Source: an uncultured Duncaniella sp. (GTDB lineage Bacteria; Bacteroidota; Bacteroidia; Bacteroidales; Muribaculaceae). Taken from it: a stretch of DNA of 64,000 bases. The notes beneath the pieces are model-generated. The model saw only the letters and a list, made by a program, of their open reading frames with translations. It did no database searches and had not been told where the DNA came from. Position 1 is the first letter of the stretch. Each line of letters opens with the position of its first letter. Below are positions 25,131 to 33,884 of this stretch, piece by piece. The position numbers and the translations under genes were made by a program. Where the stretch lies: NCBI RefSeq assembly GCF_910577345.1, contig NZ_CAJTMT010000004.1, positions 576 to 64,575 of the forward strand. The letters are read 5' to 3'.

Positions 25131-28100
25131 ATGAAAACCAGAATTTTTGACCTTCGAGGTCTGCTGACGGCCGTGATGCTATGCGTCATGCTATCCGCCG
25201 TTGCCCAGGTCTCAGTGAAAGGTATCGTGCAGGATAAGTCGGGCGAACCGCTTATCGGCGCGACAGTGCAAGAGAAAGGCAATTTGGCCAACGGTACCGC
25301 TACAGGTATCGATGGCGACTTCGCGTTGAAAGTGAAGTCGGCCAAATCCACTCTCGTAGTTACTTACGTCGGTATGAAGCCGCAGGAAGTGGCTCTCAAC
25401 GGACGTACCGACATCACCGTCACTCTTGAGGATGACTCGGAAATGCTTGACGAAGTAGTTGTTGTCGGCTATGGTACCATGAAGAAGAGCGACCTTGCAG
25501 GTGCTTCCTCATCGCTCAACGAGGATGCCATGCGCGGTTCGGTCATCACCAACCTCGATCAATCTCTCCAGGGCCGTGCGACAGGTGTGCAGGCCGTCTC
25601 GACTTCCGGTGCTCCCGGTTCGTCATCGTCAATCCGTGTGCGCGGTCAGGCAACCATCAATGCCAATGCCGAACCTCTTTATGTGATTGACGGTGTCATC
25701 GTGCAGGGTGGCGGTAATTCAGGTGCTGACTTCGGTCTTGGCGATGCTCTCGGCAACGGTAAGGTGTCGACCGTATCACCTCTTTCCACCATCAACCCCT
25801 CCGACATTGTCTCGATGGAAATCCTCAAGGATGCCTCCGCAACCGCTATCTATGGTGCGCAGGGTTCCAACGGTGTCGTACTCATTACAACCAAGCGCGG
25901 TAAGGCCGGTGAGGCCAAGTTTACCTACGACGGTATGGTCGCATGGCACCATCAGACCGAACGCCTCGACATCATGAACCTCCGCGAATATGCCGAACTC
26001 TATAATGATTTCGCTTCGCAGGGCTATGTCAAGGCCAATGATTACTACAGTGACCCCTCTATTCTCGGCAAGGGTACAAACTGGCAGGATGCCATGTTCC
26101 GCACCGCTTTCCAGAATCAGCATCAGATCTCAGCCCAGGGTGGCACAGACAAAGTGTCGTACTATGTTTCCGGTTCCTACATGAATCAGGAAGGTACGCT
26201 CATCGGCTCTGACTTCGAACGCTTCTCGTTCCGTGCTAACCTCGACGCGCAGCTCAAATCATGGTTGAAACTCGGCATGTCGGCCACCTACGCCGATACC
26301 CGTGAAAACCTCAAGCTCGCCGACGGTGAGCAGGGTATCATCTACTATTCGCTCTCTACGCTTCCCGATATTCCTATCTATGACGTCGACGGCAACTATT
26401 CGTCAATCGTCCGCGAGGGTTATACCAACCCCAACCCCATCGCGCTCGCCATGCTCGACAAAATTGAACTCCGCCGTAAGAAACTTTCCGGTAACTTCTT
26501 CTTTGACGTGACACCGATAAAGAATCTCCTCTGGCACGCCGAGTTCGGTTATGATGTCAGCAATTCAAAGGGCGACCGCTTCAAACCGACTGTCGATCTC
26601 GGCACATGGGTGCGCGCAAGCAACGAAAGCGCCATCGCCAAGAACGATTCATGGTTCTGGCAATTGAAGAACTATATAACTTACTCCGGTGAATGGAGCA
26701 AGCTGAGCTACACTGCCATGATCGGTCAGGAATGTTGGGAGTCTTCCTGGAACAACACAAGCATCTTTGCATCAGGCCTTCCCTCAAACGAAGTCCACAA
26801 TCCTGCCTTGGGCAACAAGAACTCCTACAATATCAGCGAAAGCTTCGGCAGTTCGGCAATGGCCTCTTTCTTCACCCGTGAGACCCTCAACTGGGATGGC
26901 CGCTATATGCTGACCTACACCTACCGTTATGACGGTTCCTCAAACTTCGGTCCCGACAACCGTTGGGCCGGTTTCCACTCCGTTGCAGGTGCATGGCGTT
27001 TCAGCAATGAGAAATTCTTCTCAGGTCTGAGCGAGTGGTTCAACAACGGTAAACTTCGTCTCGGCTGGGGCCAGACAGGTAATGCAAACATCGGTGGTTA
27101 CAAATGGGGTACAGCCATGTCGCGTATGCCGTCGGCTCTCGGTCTCGGCTACCGTCCCGCCAACATTCCCAACACTGCGGTGAAGTGGGAAACTCAGGAA
27201 CAGTGGAACCTCGGTCTTGACCTCAACTTCTTCAACAACCGACTCAACCTTGTGGCAGATGCCTACATCAAGACTTCGAAAGACATGCTCATGTCGCTTC
27301 AGCTTCCCTCATATATGGGTACTCTCGGCAACGGCTCTTCAGCTCTCGCATCGCCGATGGGCAACTACGGCGAGATTGAGAACAAGGGTTTTGAAATCGA
27401 ACTCACAGGCCGTCCCTTCGTAGGCGATTTCGAGTGGGAGTCGAGCATCCAGTTCTCTTTCAACCGCAATGAACTCAAGGCTCTTTCAGGCACAAGCAAC
27501 GCGCAGCTCGTCGGCTACGGCCAGTGGAGCGACGTGGTTTCAGTTTCGGAAATCGGTCAGCCTCTCTACAATTTCTACGGCTACAAGGTCGACGGTGTCT
27601 ATCGTGATTTCGAGGATATTCAGAATTCTCCCCGCGATGCAGCCACCTATCCCTCAGACGGTGTCTTCAACAAGAGCAACACCGTGTGGGTCGGTGACCT
27701 CAAATACAAGGACGTGAGCGGTCCCGACGGCAAGCCTGACGGTATCATCGATGAGCATGACCGCACTGTCATCGGTAATCCTATGCCTGACTTTACTTTC
27801 GGTTGGACAAACACCTTCCACTACAAAAATTTTGACCTTTCAATCTTCCTCAACGGCTCGTATGGCAACGATGTCATGAACTATCTCTCAATCAACATGA
27901 CAAACATGAAGTCGACCTGGACCAACCAGCTCCGCACCGTCAATGACCGTGCACAGCTCGTTCCGATTGATCCTACAAAGGTTTATCCTGCCGGACAGAA
28001 CTGGTATGACGACATTCAGAATGTCCGCGTGGCAAACTGGAAGACCAACACACCCGCTGCGCGCCTCAATGACCCTGCCGACAATGACCGCATCTCGGAC

Positions 28101-28367
28101 CGCTACATCGAGGATGGTTCCTACATCCGTCTGAAGAACATCACCTTCGGCTACACCTTCCCCAAGAAGATGCTCCAGCGTCTGCGCATCGAGAATCTCC
28201 GTCTCTACTGCAACCTCCAGAACCTCCACACCTGGACCAAGTATAAAGGCTATGACCCCGAGGTCGGTGCCTCTACCCAGGATTCATCAGGTCTGGTCTA
28301 CGGTCTTGACTTCGGACGCTATCCTTCGCCGACCACCTATTCTTTCGGATTAAATCTCTCATTCTAA
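25131..28367 (+). CDS. SusC/RagA family TonB-dependent transporter (mannan locus)
   Basis: A 1078-residue outer-membrane transporter: signal peptide ending near MLSAVAQ, a carboxypeptidase-like domain (GIVQDKSGEPLIGATV), the box EMLDEVVVVGYGTMKKSDLAGAS, a plug with SSIRVRGQATINANAEPLYVIDGV, and a long beta-barrel ending FGLNLSF. It imports mannan or glucomannan oligosaccharides with the SusD encoded 21 bp downstream. Expression probably depends on the AraC-type regulator. Confidence 0.95.
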   Translation: MKTRIFDLRGLLTAVMLCVMLSAVAQVSVKGIVQDKSGEPLIGATVQEKGNLANGTATGIDGDFALKVKSAKSTLVVTYVGMKPQEVALNGRTDITVTLEDDSEMLDEVVVVGYGTMKKSDLAGASSSLNEDAMRGSVITNLDQSLQGRATGVQAVSTSGAPGSSSSIRVRGQATINANAEPLYVIDGVIVQGGGNSGADFGLGDALGNGKVSTVSPLSTINPSDIVSMEILKDASATAIYGAQGSNGVVLITTKRGKAGEAKFTYDGMVAWHHQTERLDIMNLREYAELYNDFASQGYVKANDYYSDPSILGKGTNWQDAMFRTAFQNQHQISAQGGTDKVSYYVSGSYMNQEGTLIGSDFERFSFRANLDAQLKSWLKLGMSATYADTRENLKLADGEQGIIYYSLSTLPDIPIYDVDGNYSSIVREGYTNPNPIALAMLDKIELRRKKLSGNFFFDVTPIKNLLWHAEFGYDVSNSKGDRFKPTVDLGTWVRASNESAIAKNDSWFWQLKNYITYSGEWSKLSYTAMIGQECWESSWNNTSIFASGLPSNEVHNPALGNKNSYNISESFGSSAMASFFTRETLNWDGRYMLTYTYRYDGSSNFGPDNRWAGFHSVAGAWRFSNEKFFSGLSEWFNNGKLRLGWGQTGNANIGGYKWGTAMSRMPSALGLGYRPANIPNTAVKWETQEQWNLGLDLNFFNNRLNLVADAYIKTSKDMLMSLQLPSYMGTLGNGSSALASPMGNYGEIENKGFEIELTGRPFVGDFEWESSIQFSFNRNELKALSGTSNAQLVGYGQWSDVVSVSEIGQPLYNFYGYKVDGVYRDFEDIQNSPRDAATYPSDGVFNKSNTVWVGDLKYKDVSGPDGKPDGIIDEHDRTVIGNPMPDFTFGWTNTFHYKNFDLSIFLNGSYGNDVMNYLSINMTNMKSTWTNQLRTVNDRAQLVPIDPTKVYPAGQNWYDDIQNVRVANWKTNTPAARLNDPADNDRISDRYIEDGSYIRLKNITFGYTFPKKMLQRLRIENLRLYCNLQNLHTWTKYKGYDPEVGASTQDSSGLVYGLDFGRYPSPTTYSFGLNLSF

Positions 28368-28388
28368 TCCTTAATCAGTGACAAAATC

Positions 28389-30146
28389 ATGAAAATATTC
28401 AGCACAATAAAATATACAGCCGTCGTCGCTGCCTTTGGTCTGGGGCTCACTTCCTGTGATGACTTCCTGAACCGTCCTGCCGAGGATAACTACAACGCAG
28501 GGAATTTCTATCAGAACGATGAGCAGTGTTATCAGGGTGTTAACTACCTCTACAATTCTCCGTGGTATGACTTCCAGCGCGGTTTCATCAAAGTCGGCGA
28601 GGTGCTGTCAGGCAATATGTACTGGGGCAGTTCTCCCTACCTGACATTCACCATCAACGGTACGGATCAGGACCTCGTCAACATGTCGAGCTCACTCTGG
28701 GCTGCCATCGGTCATGCCAACACCGTCTATAATTACCTTGGAGCAGCCTCCGGTCCAAGTCAGGCAGTGAAGAACTACACTCAGGGCGAGTGTCTGACAT
28801 GGAAGGCAATGGCCTACTTCTACCTTGTCCGTACGTTCGGCGACGTGCCCATTGTCCACGACAACTCCGCCGAGATCGCAGCCGGAACCTACAGCACAAA
28901 GTTCAAGGTTCAGCGCGCCGATGTCTATGAATACATCATCATGACTCTCGAAAAGGCCATGGAGCTTCTTCCTCCGAAGGCTTCTAAAGGCCGCATTGAC
29001 TACTACTGTGCCGAAGCGCTCCTTGCCAAAGTCTACCTGACCCGTTCGGGACTTGGACAGAATGGGTCGCGCAGTCAGTCTGACCTTGATATGGCCGCGA
29101 AACTCGCAAAGGATGTCATCGACAACTCAGGCCGTCATCTCCTTGACAACTATGCCGATGTGTTCCGTCTTGCCAACAACGACAGCGAGGAATCGCTCAT
29201 CGCATGGCGCTGGAGTGCCGGACGTGATCCCTGGACTCAGCAAAACACCCTCCAGAGCGACCTTGCTCCGGTTGGTTTTGACGAGTTCGGTGACTGCTGG
29301 GGCGGCTACGGTGGCCCGTCGGTTGACCTTCAGGATGCATTCGGTATCGATGTCATCAACACTAATCCTGCGATGCGCATCGACACCGACACCCGCCGCA
29401 AGGCCGTGATGATGCTTCCCGGTGACAAATATGAGTATTTCTGGACCAACAAGGGTGGTTTCGACGTGTTGAAATTCTGCTACGATACCGAGGACTACGG
29501 CAAAGGCGGTCCCGGCGAATGGCAGTCGCCCACAGGTGCCTATAACGTGAAGCATCTCTACGGTAACAATGCCGACCATGAGGCTGCGACCGGTGTTTCG
29601 GCAGGCAACATGTACAATCAGCTTGCAACTCATATCCTTCGTCTCAGCGATGTCTACCTGATTTATGCCGAAGCCGTGCTTGGCAATAGCTCCGAGACTT
29701 CCGACGCTTCTGCTCTCGCAGCGTTCAACGCTGTGCGTGGCCGTGCGATTCCCGGTTCCACTCCCTACACCAAGATAACTTTTGATGATGTCTGGAAAGA
29801 GCGTCGTCTGGAGCTTGCCGGTGAAGGTGACCGCTGGTATGATTATGTGCGCCTCGCCTACTACGACACCCAGCGTGCAATCAACGAACTCGTCGGTCAA
29901 CGCCGCAATTCCTACTGGAACCTCAACGGTCTCTACAAGTATTACTATGAGAATGGCGTATGGGACGTATCGAAGGCCGCAGCTGCAAGCGATGGCGCTG
30001 AAGCCGGTTACGACGAGACTACCGCTGCTCCCAATGTGACCGCTTCGAGCTTCACACTTCCCTTCCCGACCACCGACACCGCGCTCAACAAGAACCTCCT
30101 TGCCGATCCTATCCACGAGGAAGTGCGCGAACTCTATGCCTACTAA
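28389..30146 (+). CDS. SusD/RagB family surface lipoprotein (mannan locus)
   Basis: A 585-residue SusD-like protein with lipobox GLTSC (Cys23) and the export signal DDFLNRP. SusD features include KAMAYFYLVRTFGDVPI, ILRLSDVYLIYAEAV and WKERRLELAGEGDRWYDYVRL. It binds oligosaccharide and forms the lid on the SusC barrel. It is translated from the same operon as susC and the two glycan-binding proteins that follow (25-bp gap). Confidence 0.94.
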   Translation: MKIFSTIKYTAVVAAFGLGLTSCDDFLNRPAEDNYNAGNFYQNDEQCYQGVNYLYNSPWYDFQRGFIKVGEVLSGNMYWGSSPYLTFTINGTDQDLVNMSSSLWAAIGHANTVYNYLGAASGPSQAVKNYTQGECLTWKAMAYFYLVRTFGDVPIVHDNSAEIAAGTYSTKFKVQRADVYEYIIMTLEKAMELLPPKASKGRIDYYCAEALLAKVYLTRSGLGQNGSRSQSDLDMAAKLAKDVIDNSGRHLLDNYADVFRLANNDSEESLIAWRWSAGRDPWTQQNTLQSDLAPVGFDEFGDCWGGYGGPSVDLQDAFGIDVINTNPAMRIDTDTRRKAVMMLPGDKYEYFWTNKGGFDVLKFCYDTEDYGKGGPGEWQSPTGAYNVKHLYGNNADHEAATGVSAGNMYNQLATHILRLSDVYLIYAEAVLGNSSETSDASALAAFNAVRGRAIPGSTPYTKITFDDVWKERRLELAGEGDRWYDYVRLAYYDTQRAINELVGQRRNSYWNLNGLYKYYYENGVWDVSKAAAASDGAEAGYDETTAAPNVTASSFTLPFPTTDTALNKNLLADPIHEEVRELYAY

Positions 30147-30171
30147 TCCTTAAACCGTAAGCGTAAACACA

Positions 30172-31485
30172 ATGAAAACTGTATTCAACAATAAATGGTT
30201 TCTCGGCATGGCTGCCGTGGCACTCGGTCTGACAGCCGTCTCTTGCGAGGACCAGCCCGACAAGTTTGAGCTTACCTCGGGCAAACCGGTGGTGAAATAT
30301 ATCCGTCCGGCCGGAGCTGCAGCTTCCGATTCACTCCTGACAGGTGCCTATCTCGACAATCTCATCTGTCTTGTGGGCGACAACCTGACTTCAATCCACG
30401 AACTCTACTTCAACGACCAGAAGGCTATCCTCAACACGAGCTATATCACTGACCATACCCTTCTCATCGCCGTACCCGGCGGTATCCCCGATGTGGTCAC
30501 CAACAAGATTTACATGGTGACCAAGGATGGCGACACCGTTGACTATGATTTCAATGTCCTCGTCCCCGGTCCGTCGGTCCGTTCGATGTCTTGCGAATAT
30601 GCTCCCGCAGGAAGCGAGGCCACCATCTACGGCGATTATTTCATCGACGATCCCAATGTGCCTCTGACAATATCATTGGCCGGTAACGTCAACGTTCCCT
30701 CCGAGAACATCACTTCCATCTCCAAGACAGCCATCAAGTTTATCGTGCCCGATAATGCTCCCGCAGGCTACCTGAACGTCAACACCATCTATGGTACCGG
30801 ACGTTCGGCATTCCAGTTCCGCGACAGCCGCAACATCCTTTTCGACTGGGACGGTTCGCACGGAGGTCTGACTACCGGCCACGGTTGGCGCAACGGTGTG
30901 ATTCACGAGCCGGGTGCCGATGCCGGAATCGAGGCTATCGACGGCAACTACCTCTACTTCGGTGGTGCCGACATGCTCGGAGATATTGGTGGAACATGGG
31001 CAGAAGACCAGTTCTGTATGAACTACTGGCCCGAACCCGCAGCCGGATTCCCCGCTCTTAAGGATCTTCCCGATTTCGCTGAGATGCTTGCCGACTATGG
31101 CGTGGATAATCTTCAGGTGAAGTTTGAATGCTTCGTTCCCTCGTCCAATCCTTGGTCGTCGGCAGCCCTTCAGGTGATGTTTACCCCCTCGTCGCTCGTC
31201 GATTACTCTACCGGAAGCAACGCCTATTACAGTGACACTACCTTCCCGCGCGGTCTTTGGAATCCCTGGCAGAATACAGGCTCGTTCACGACCGACAATC
31301 AGTGGCAGACTGTCACCCTTGCTCTCAATACATTCACCTACACCCACGAAGGCGGTTCGGCCGGTAAGTTGAACGCAAGCTATTTCGACGGTCTGACCCT
31401 CTTCGTATGGCACGGCGGCGTGGCCGGTACTGACTGCTCTCCCGTCATCTGCATTGACAACTTCCGCGTAGTGCCCATTGAATAA
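30172..31485 (+). CDS. Surface glycan-binding lipoprotein, first
   Basis: A 437-residue lipoprotein (lipobox TAVSC, Cys25, then EDQPDKFE, an acidic surface-export signal). Two N-terminal IPT/TIG-like beta domains (about 35-215) carry LVGDNLTSIHELYFND and PAGSEATIYGDYF. The C-terminal domain (about 225-437) begins NILFDWDGSHGG, is rich in Trp and Tyr, and resembles the binding domain of SGBP-B proteins of other polysaccharide loci. It should hold mannan chains at the cell surface. It has no catalytic motif. It starts 25 bp after susD. Confidence 0.85.
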   Translation: MKTVFNNKWFLGMAAVALGLTAVSCEDQPDKFELTSGKPVVKYIRPAGAAASDSLLTGAYLDNLICLVGDNLTSIHELYFNDQKAILNTSYITDHTLLIAVPGGIPDVVTNKIYMVTKDGDTVDYDFNVLVPGPSVRSMSCEYAPAGSEATIYGDYFIDDPNVPLTISLAGNVNVPSENITSISKTAIKFIVPDNAPAGYLNVNTIYGTGRSAFQFRDSRNILFDWDGSHGGLTTGHGWRNGVIHEPGADAGIEAIDGNYLYFGGADMLGDIGGTWAEDQFCMNYWPEPAAGFPALKDLPDFAEMLADYGVDNLQVKFECFVPSSNPWSSAALQVMFTPSSLVDYSTGSNAYYSDTTFPRGLWNPWQNTGSFTTDNQWQTVTLALNTFTYTHEGGSAGKLNASYFDGLTLFVWHGGVAGTDCSPVICIDNFRVVPIE

Positions 31486-31503
31486 TATCCAAAGAATATC
31501 ATC

Positions 31504-33804
31504 ATGAAAGCAATAAATAAACTCACGGCTGCCGTAATGGCATCCCTGATGCTGATGTCAGGATTCGCATTCACTTCCTGCGATGACGATGACGACGATT
31601 TCAGCACCGAGCAATATGTCGGAGGTGTCTCGCTGAATGTTTTCGGTCCATGTCCTGTTGCGCGTGGCGGTGAACTCCGTTTCCTTGGTTCAGGAATGAA
31701 ACACATCCAGTCAATCACTCTTCCGGGTTCCGGTGACATCACGGACATAAAAGTGATTTCCGATAATGAAATCCGCATCACTGTTCCGCAGGATGCGATG
31801 CCGGGCTATGTGGTGCTCCACTCTTCCAAGGGTGACATCACCACCAAGACTCTTCTTTCCTTTACCGAACCGATCTCTCTTGACAAGGTTTCGCCCCTCA
31901 CAGTCAAGGCCGGTGACGTTCTCACCCTCACCGGTGATTATCTCAATCTGATTTCCGAAGTGATTTTCGCGGATGATGTTGCCGTTTCCGAGGAGGAATT
32001 CACTTCTCATTCACGCTATGAAATCAAGCTCCCCGTGCCTGCTGAAGCTCAGTCCGGCAAAATCATCCTCAGCGACGGTGCGGAGATTCCTAACTGGATT
32101 TACTCAGAGGATGAACTTACCGTCACCCTCCCTGCGGTTGCCGATGTCCTCGACCTCACCGGTGCCAAACCCGGCGAGACCGTCACAGTCACTGTCAGCA
32201 ACGTTGATCTCGTGACTAAAGTCATAATGCCTAATGACGATGAGGTTGAATTTACTGTCGACGGCGACAAACTTTCGTTCGTCCTTCCTGCCAACGTCAC
32301 CGACGGAACCATCTGCATGGTACCCGCCTCAGGTGTGAAAGTCGCGATCGCGACCATCGGTGTGGCTCTACCCGAGGATGTGGTTGCCGAACCCGCTTCT
32401 GATGTGTGGGCCGGTGATATCGTGAAGTTCAAAGGTGTCAACATGGAACTTGTAACCTCCGTGACCTTCCCCGGTGTCGCTGATGCTGTCGAGCCCTCCG
32501 AAAAGTCAGCTACTGAAATCTCGGTGACTGTTCCGGAAGGAACTCAGAGCGGCAATGCCGTCCTCTCGACCGGTTCAGGTGCAGGTATTGAGGTCGCTAT
32601 CTCGACCCTCAAGCCTGAAGCCGTGGCCTACAATCCTTCGCCCGCAGCCCTTGCCGGTTCATTGACCGTCAGCGGACGCAATCTTCAGCATGTCGCAGCC
32701 ATCACATTCGCAGGCTCGACGACTGTCGAGGTTGCCAATCCGTCGGCAACGGAATTCACGCTCACGGTTCCCGCAACCCTCTCGGCCGGAAGCAACACTG
32801 TGACCCTCACTCTCACCAACGGCGAGACAGTCGAGGTCGCTGCCATCGAACTTTCAGCTCCCGAATGTGCCTACGCTACAGTCCTTCCCGGCGAGGAAAC
32901 TGAAATCAATGCCGGTGAGACCTTCATCATCACCATCGCCAATGCCGACAAGCTTACTGGCGTGAAGGTCAACGGCAACAATGTCCAGTACATCCTCAAC
33001 GGTGACCGCCTTATCATACAGGTACCCGAAAACGCAGGTAAGAACAGCAATTTCACTCTTGTTTCATCGAACGGTGAGATTAGCTATGACATCGCGGTCA
33101 TTCCCGCAACCCATGTCGAGAATGTCATCTTCAATCAGGTCATCAACCTTGATTGGAGCGGCGACGAGGGTGTCAACAAGTTCCGTATCTACAAGGAATC
33201 CTTCGAAGGTGTGCCCTCAGGTGCAAAACTTGTGTTCCACATCACTCCTGCCGGTGATGCTCCTCAGATTCAGGTCAACGATGCCAACTGGGGTACCATC
33301 GTGACTCTCGAACCGGCGGTTGATGCCACTCTTGCGGAAGTCGAGCTTACAGCTGATGTACTTAGCCGCATTCTCGGTACCGACGACGGATGGAGCACTA
33401 CCGCTCTCGTCATCCAAGGTCAGCAGTGTGTTGTCAGCAAGGTTCATGTCGAATGGGAGAATTCTCTCGAAACCGTCATCTGGGACGCAGGTTGGACATG
33501 CTCCGGTTGGGGTGGCAACCAGGATCTCGCCTGGGGCGGTTATGACTGGGCAAGTGTGAAACCGGGTCAGATTCTCCGTCTCTATCTCACTCCTCTCGTG
33601 GCGGAAGGTGAGTGGTGGTGCGTATCGCTCCGTCACGGCGACGGCTGGGGCAATCTGCCGGCTCCTTTCCCCGCTCAGTTCGACACTCCTGCATCGCCTC
33701 TCGAAATCGTCCTTGAATCATACATCATCGATGATCTCGTTGCGGGAAATGGCCTTGTTATCACAGGCGATGGCTACACGGTCAATAAGATTACAATAGA
33801 ATAA
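31504..33804 (+). CDS. Surface glycan-binding lipoprotein with IPT repeats and two C-terminal binding-like modules
   Basis: A 766-residue lipoprotein (lipobox FAFTSC, Cys26) followed by a run of six Asp, a strong surface-export signal. About six IPT/TIG-like repeats follow (motifs such as VKAGDVLTLTGDYLNLISEVIF). The end holds two related beta-sandwich modules of about 105 residues: one after VENVIFNQVINLDWSGDEG, one after ETVIWDAGWTCSGWGG. Both end in a strand pair (ALVIQGQQCVVSKVHVEW and GLVITGDGYTVNKITIE). It probably extends glycan-binding modules away from the membrane. A similar module is inserted in the downstream GH26. Confidence 0.8.
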   Translation: MKAINKLTAAVMASLMLMSGFAFTSCDDDDDDFSTEQYVGGVSLNVFGPCPVARGGELRFLGSGMKHIQSITLPGSGDITDIKVISDNEIRITVPQDAMPGYVVLHSSKGDITTKTLLSFTEPISLDKVSPLTVKAGDVLTLTGDYLNLISEVIFADDVAVSEEEFTSHSRYEIKLPVPAEAQSGKIILSDGAEIPNWIYSEDELTVTLPAVADVLDLTGAKPGETVTVTVSNVDLVTKVIMPNDDEVEFTVDGDKLSFVLPANVTDGTICMVPASGVKVAIATIGVALPEDVVAEPASDVWAGDIVKFKGVNMELVTSVTFPGVADAVEPSEKSATEISVTVPEGTQSGNAVLSTGSGAGIEVAISTLKPEAVAYNPSPAALAGSLTVSGRNLQHVAAITFAGSTTVEVANPSATEFTLTVPATLSAGSNTVTLTLTNGETVEVAAIELSAPECAYATVLPGEETEINAGETFIITIANADKLTGVKVNGNNVQYILNGDRLIIQVPENAGKNSNFTLVSSNGEISYDIAVIPATHVENVIFNQVINLDWSGDEGVNKFRIYKESFEGVPSGAKLVFHITPAGDAPQIQVNDANWGTIVTLEPAVDATLAEVELTADVLSRILGTDDGWSTTALVIQGQQCVVSKVHVEWENSLETVIWDAGWTCSGWGGNQDLAWGGYDWASVKPGQILRLYLTPLVAEGEWWCVSLRHGDGWGNLPAPFPAQFDTPASPLEIVLESYIIDDLVAGNGLVITGDGYTVNKITIE

Positions 33805-33813
33805 TAAGTCCCG

Positions 33814-33857
33814 GGGCCGTGTAGGGCATCTGAAGTCAGACACGGCCCGGACTTCAG
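33814..33857 (+). terminator. Two mutually exclusive hairpins between the glycan-binding and GH26 genes
   Basis: GGGCCGTGT/ACACGGCCC (33814-33822 with 33840-33848) overlaps a second stem CTGAAGTC/GACTTCAG (33830-33837 with 33850-33857). They cannot form together. No T run follows, so partial termination, attenuation or RNA stability control are all possible. Confidence 0.5.
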
Positions 33858-33884
33858 CAATAGAAAATCAATACTTGAAAAGTT

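Noticed and set aside
29127..30116. Minus-strand frame of 329 codons
   Set aside because: Antisense to the mannan SusD gene with no protein features.
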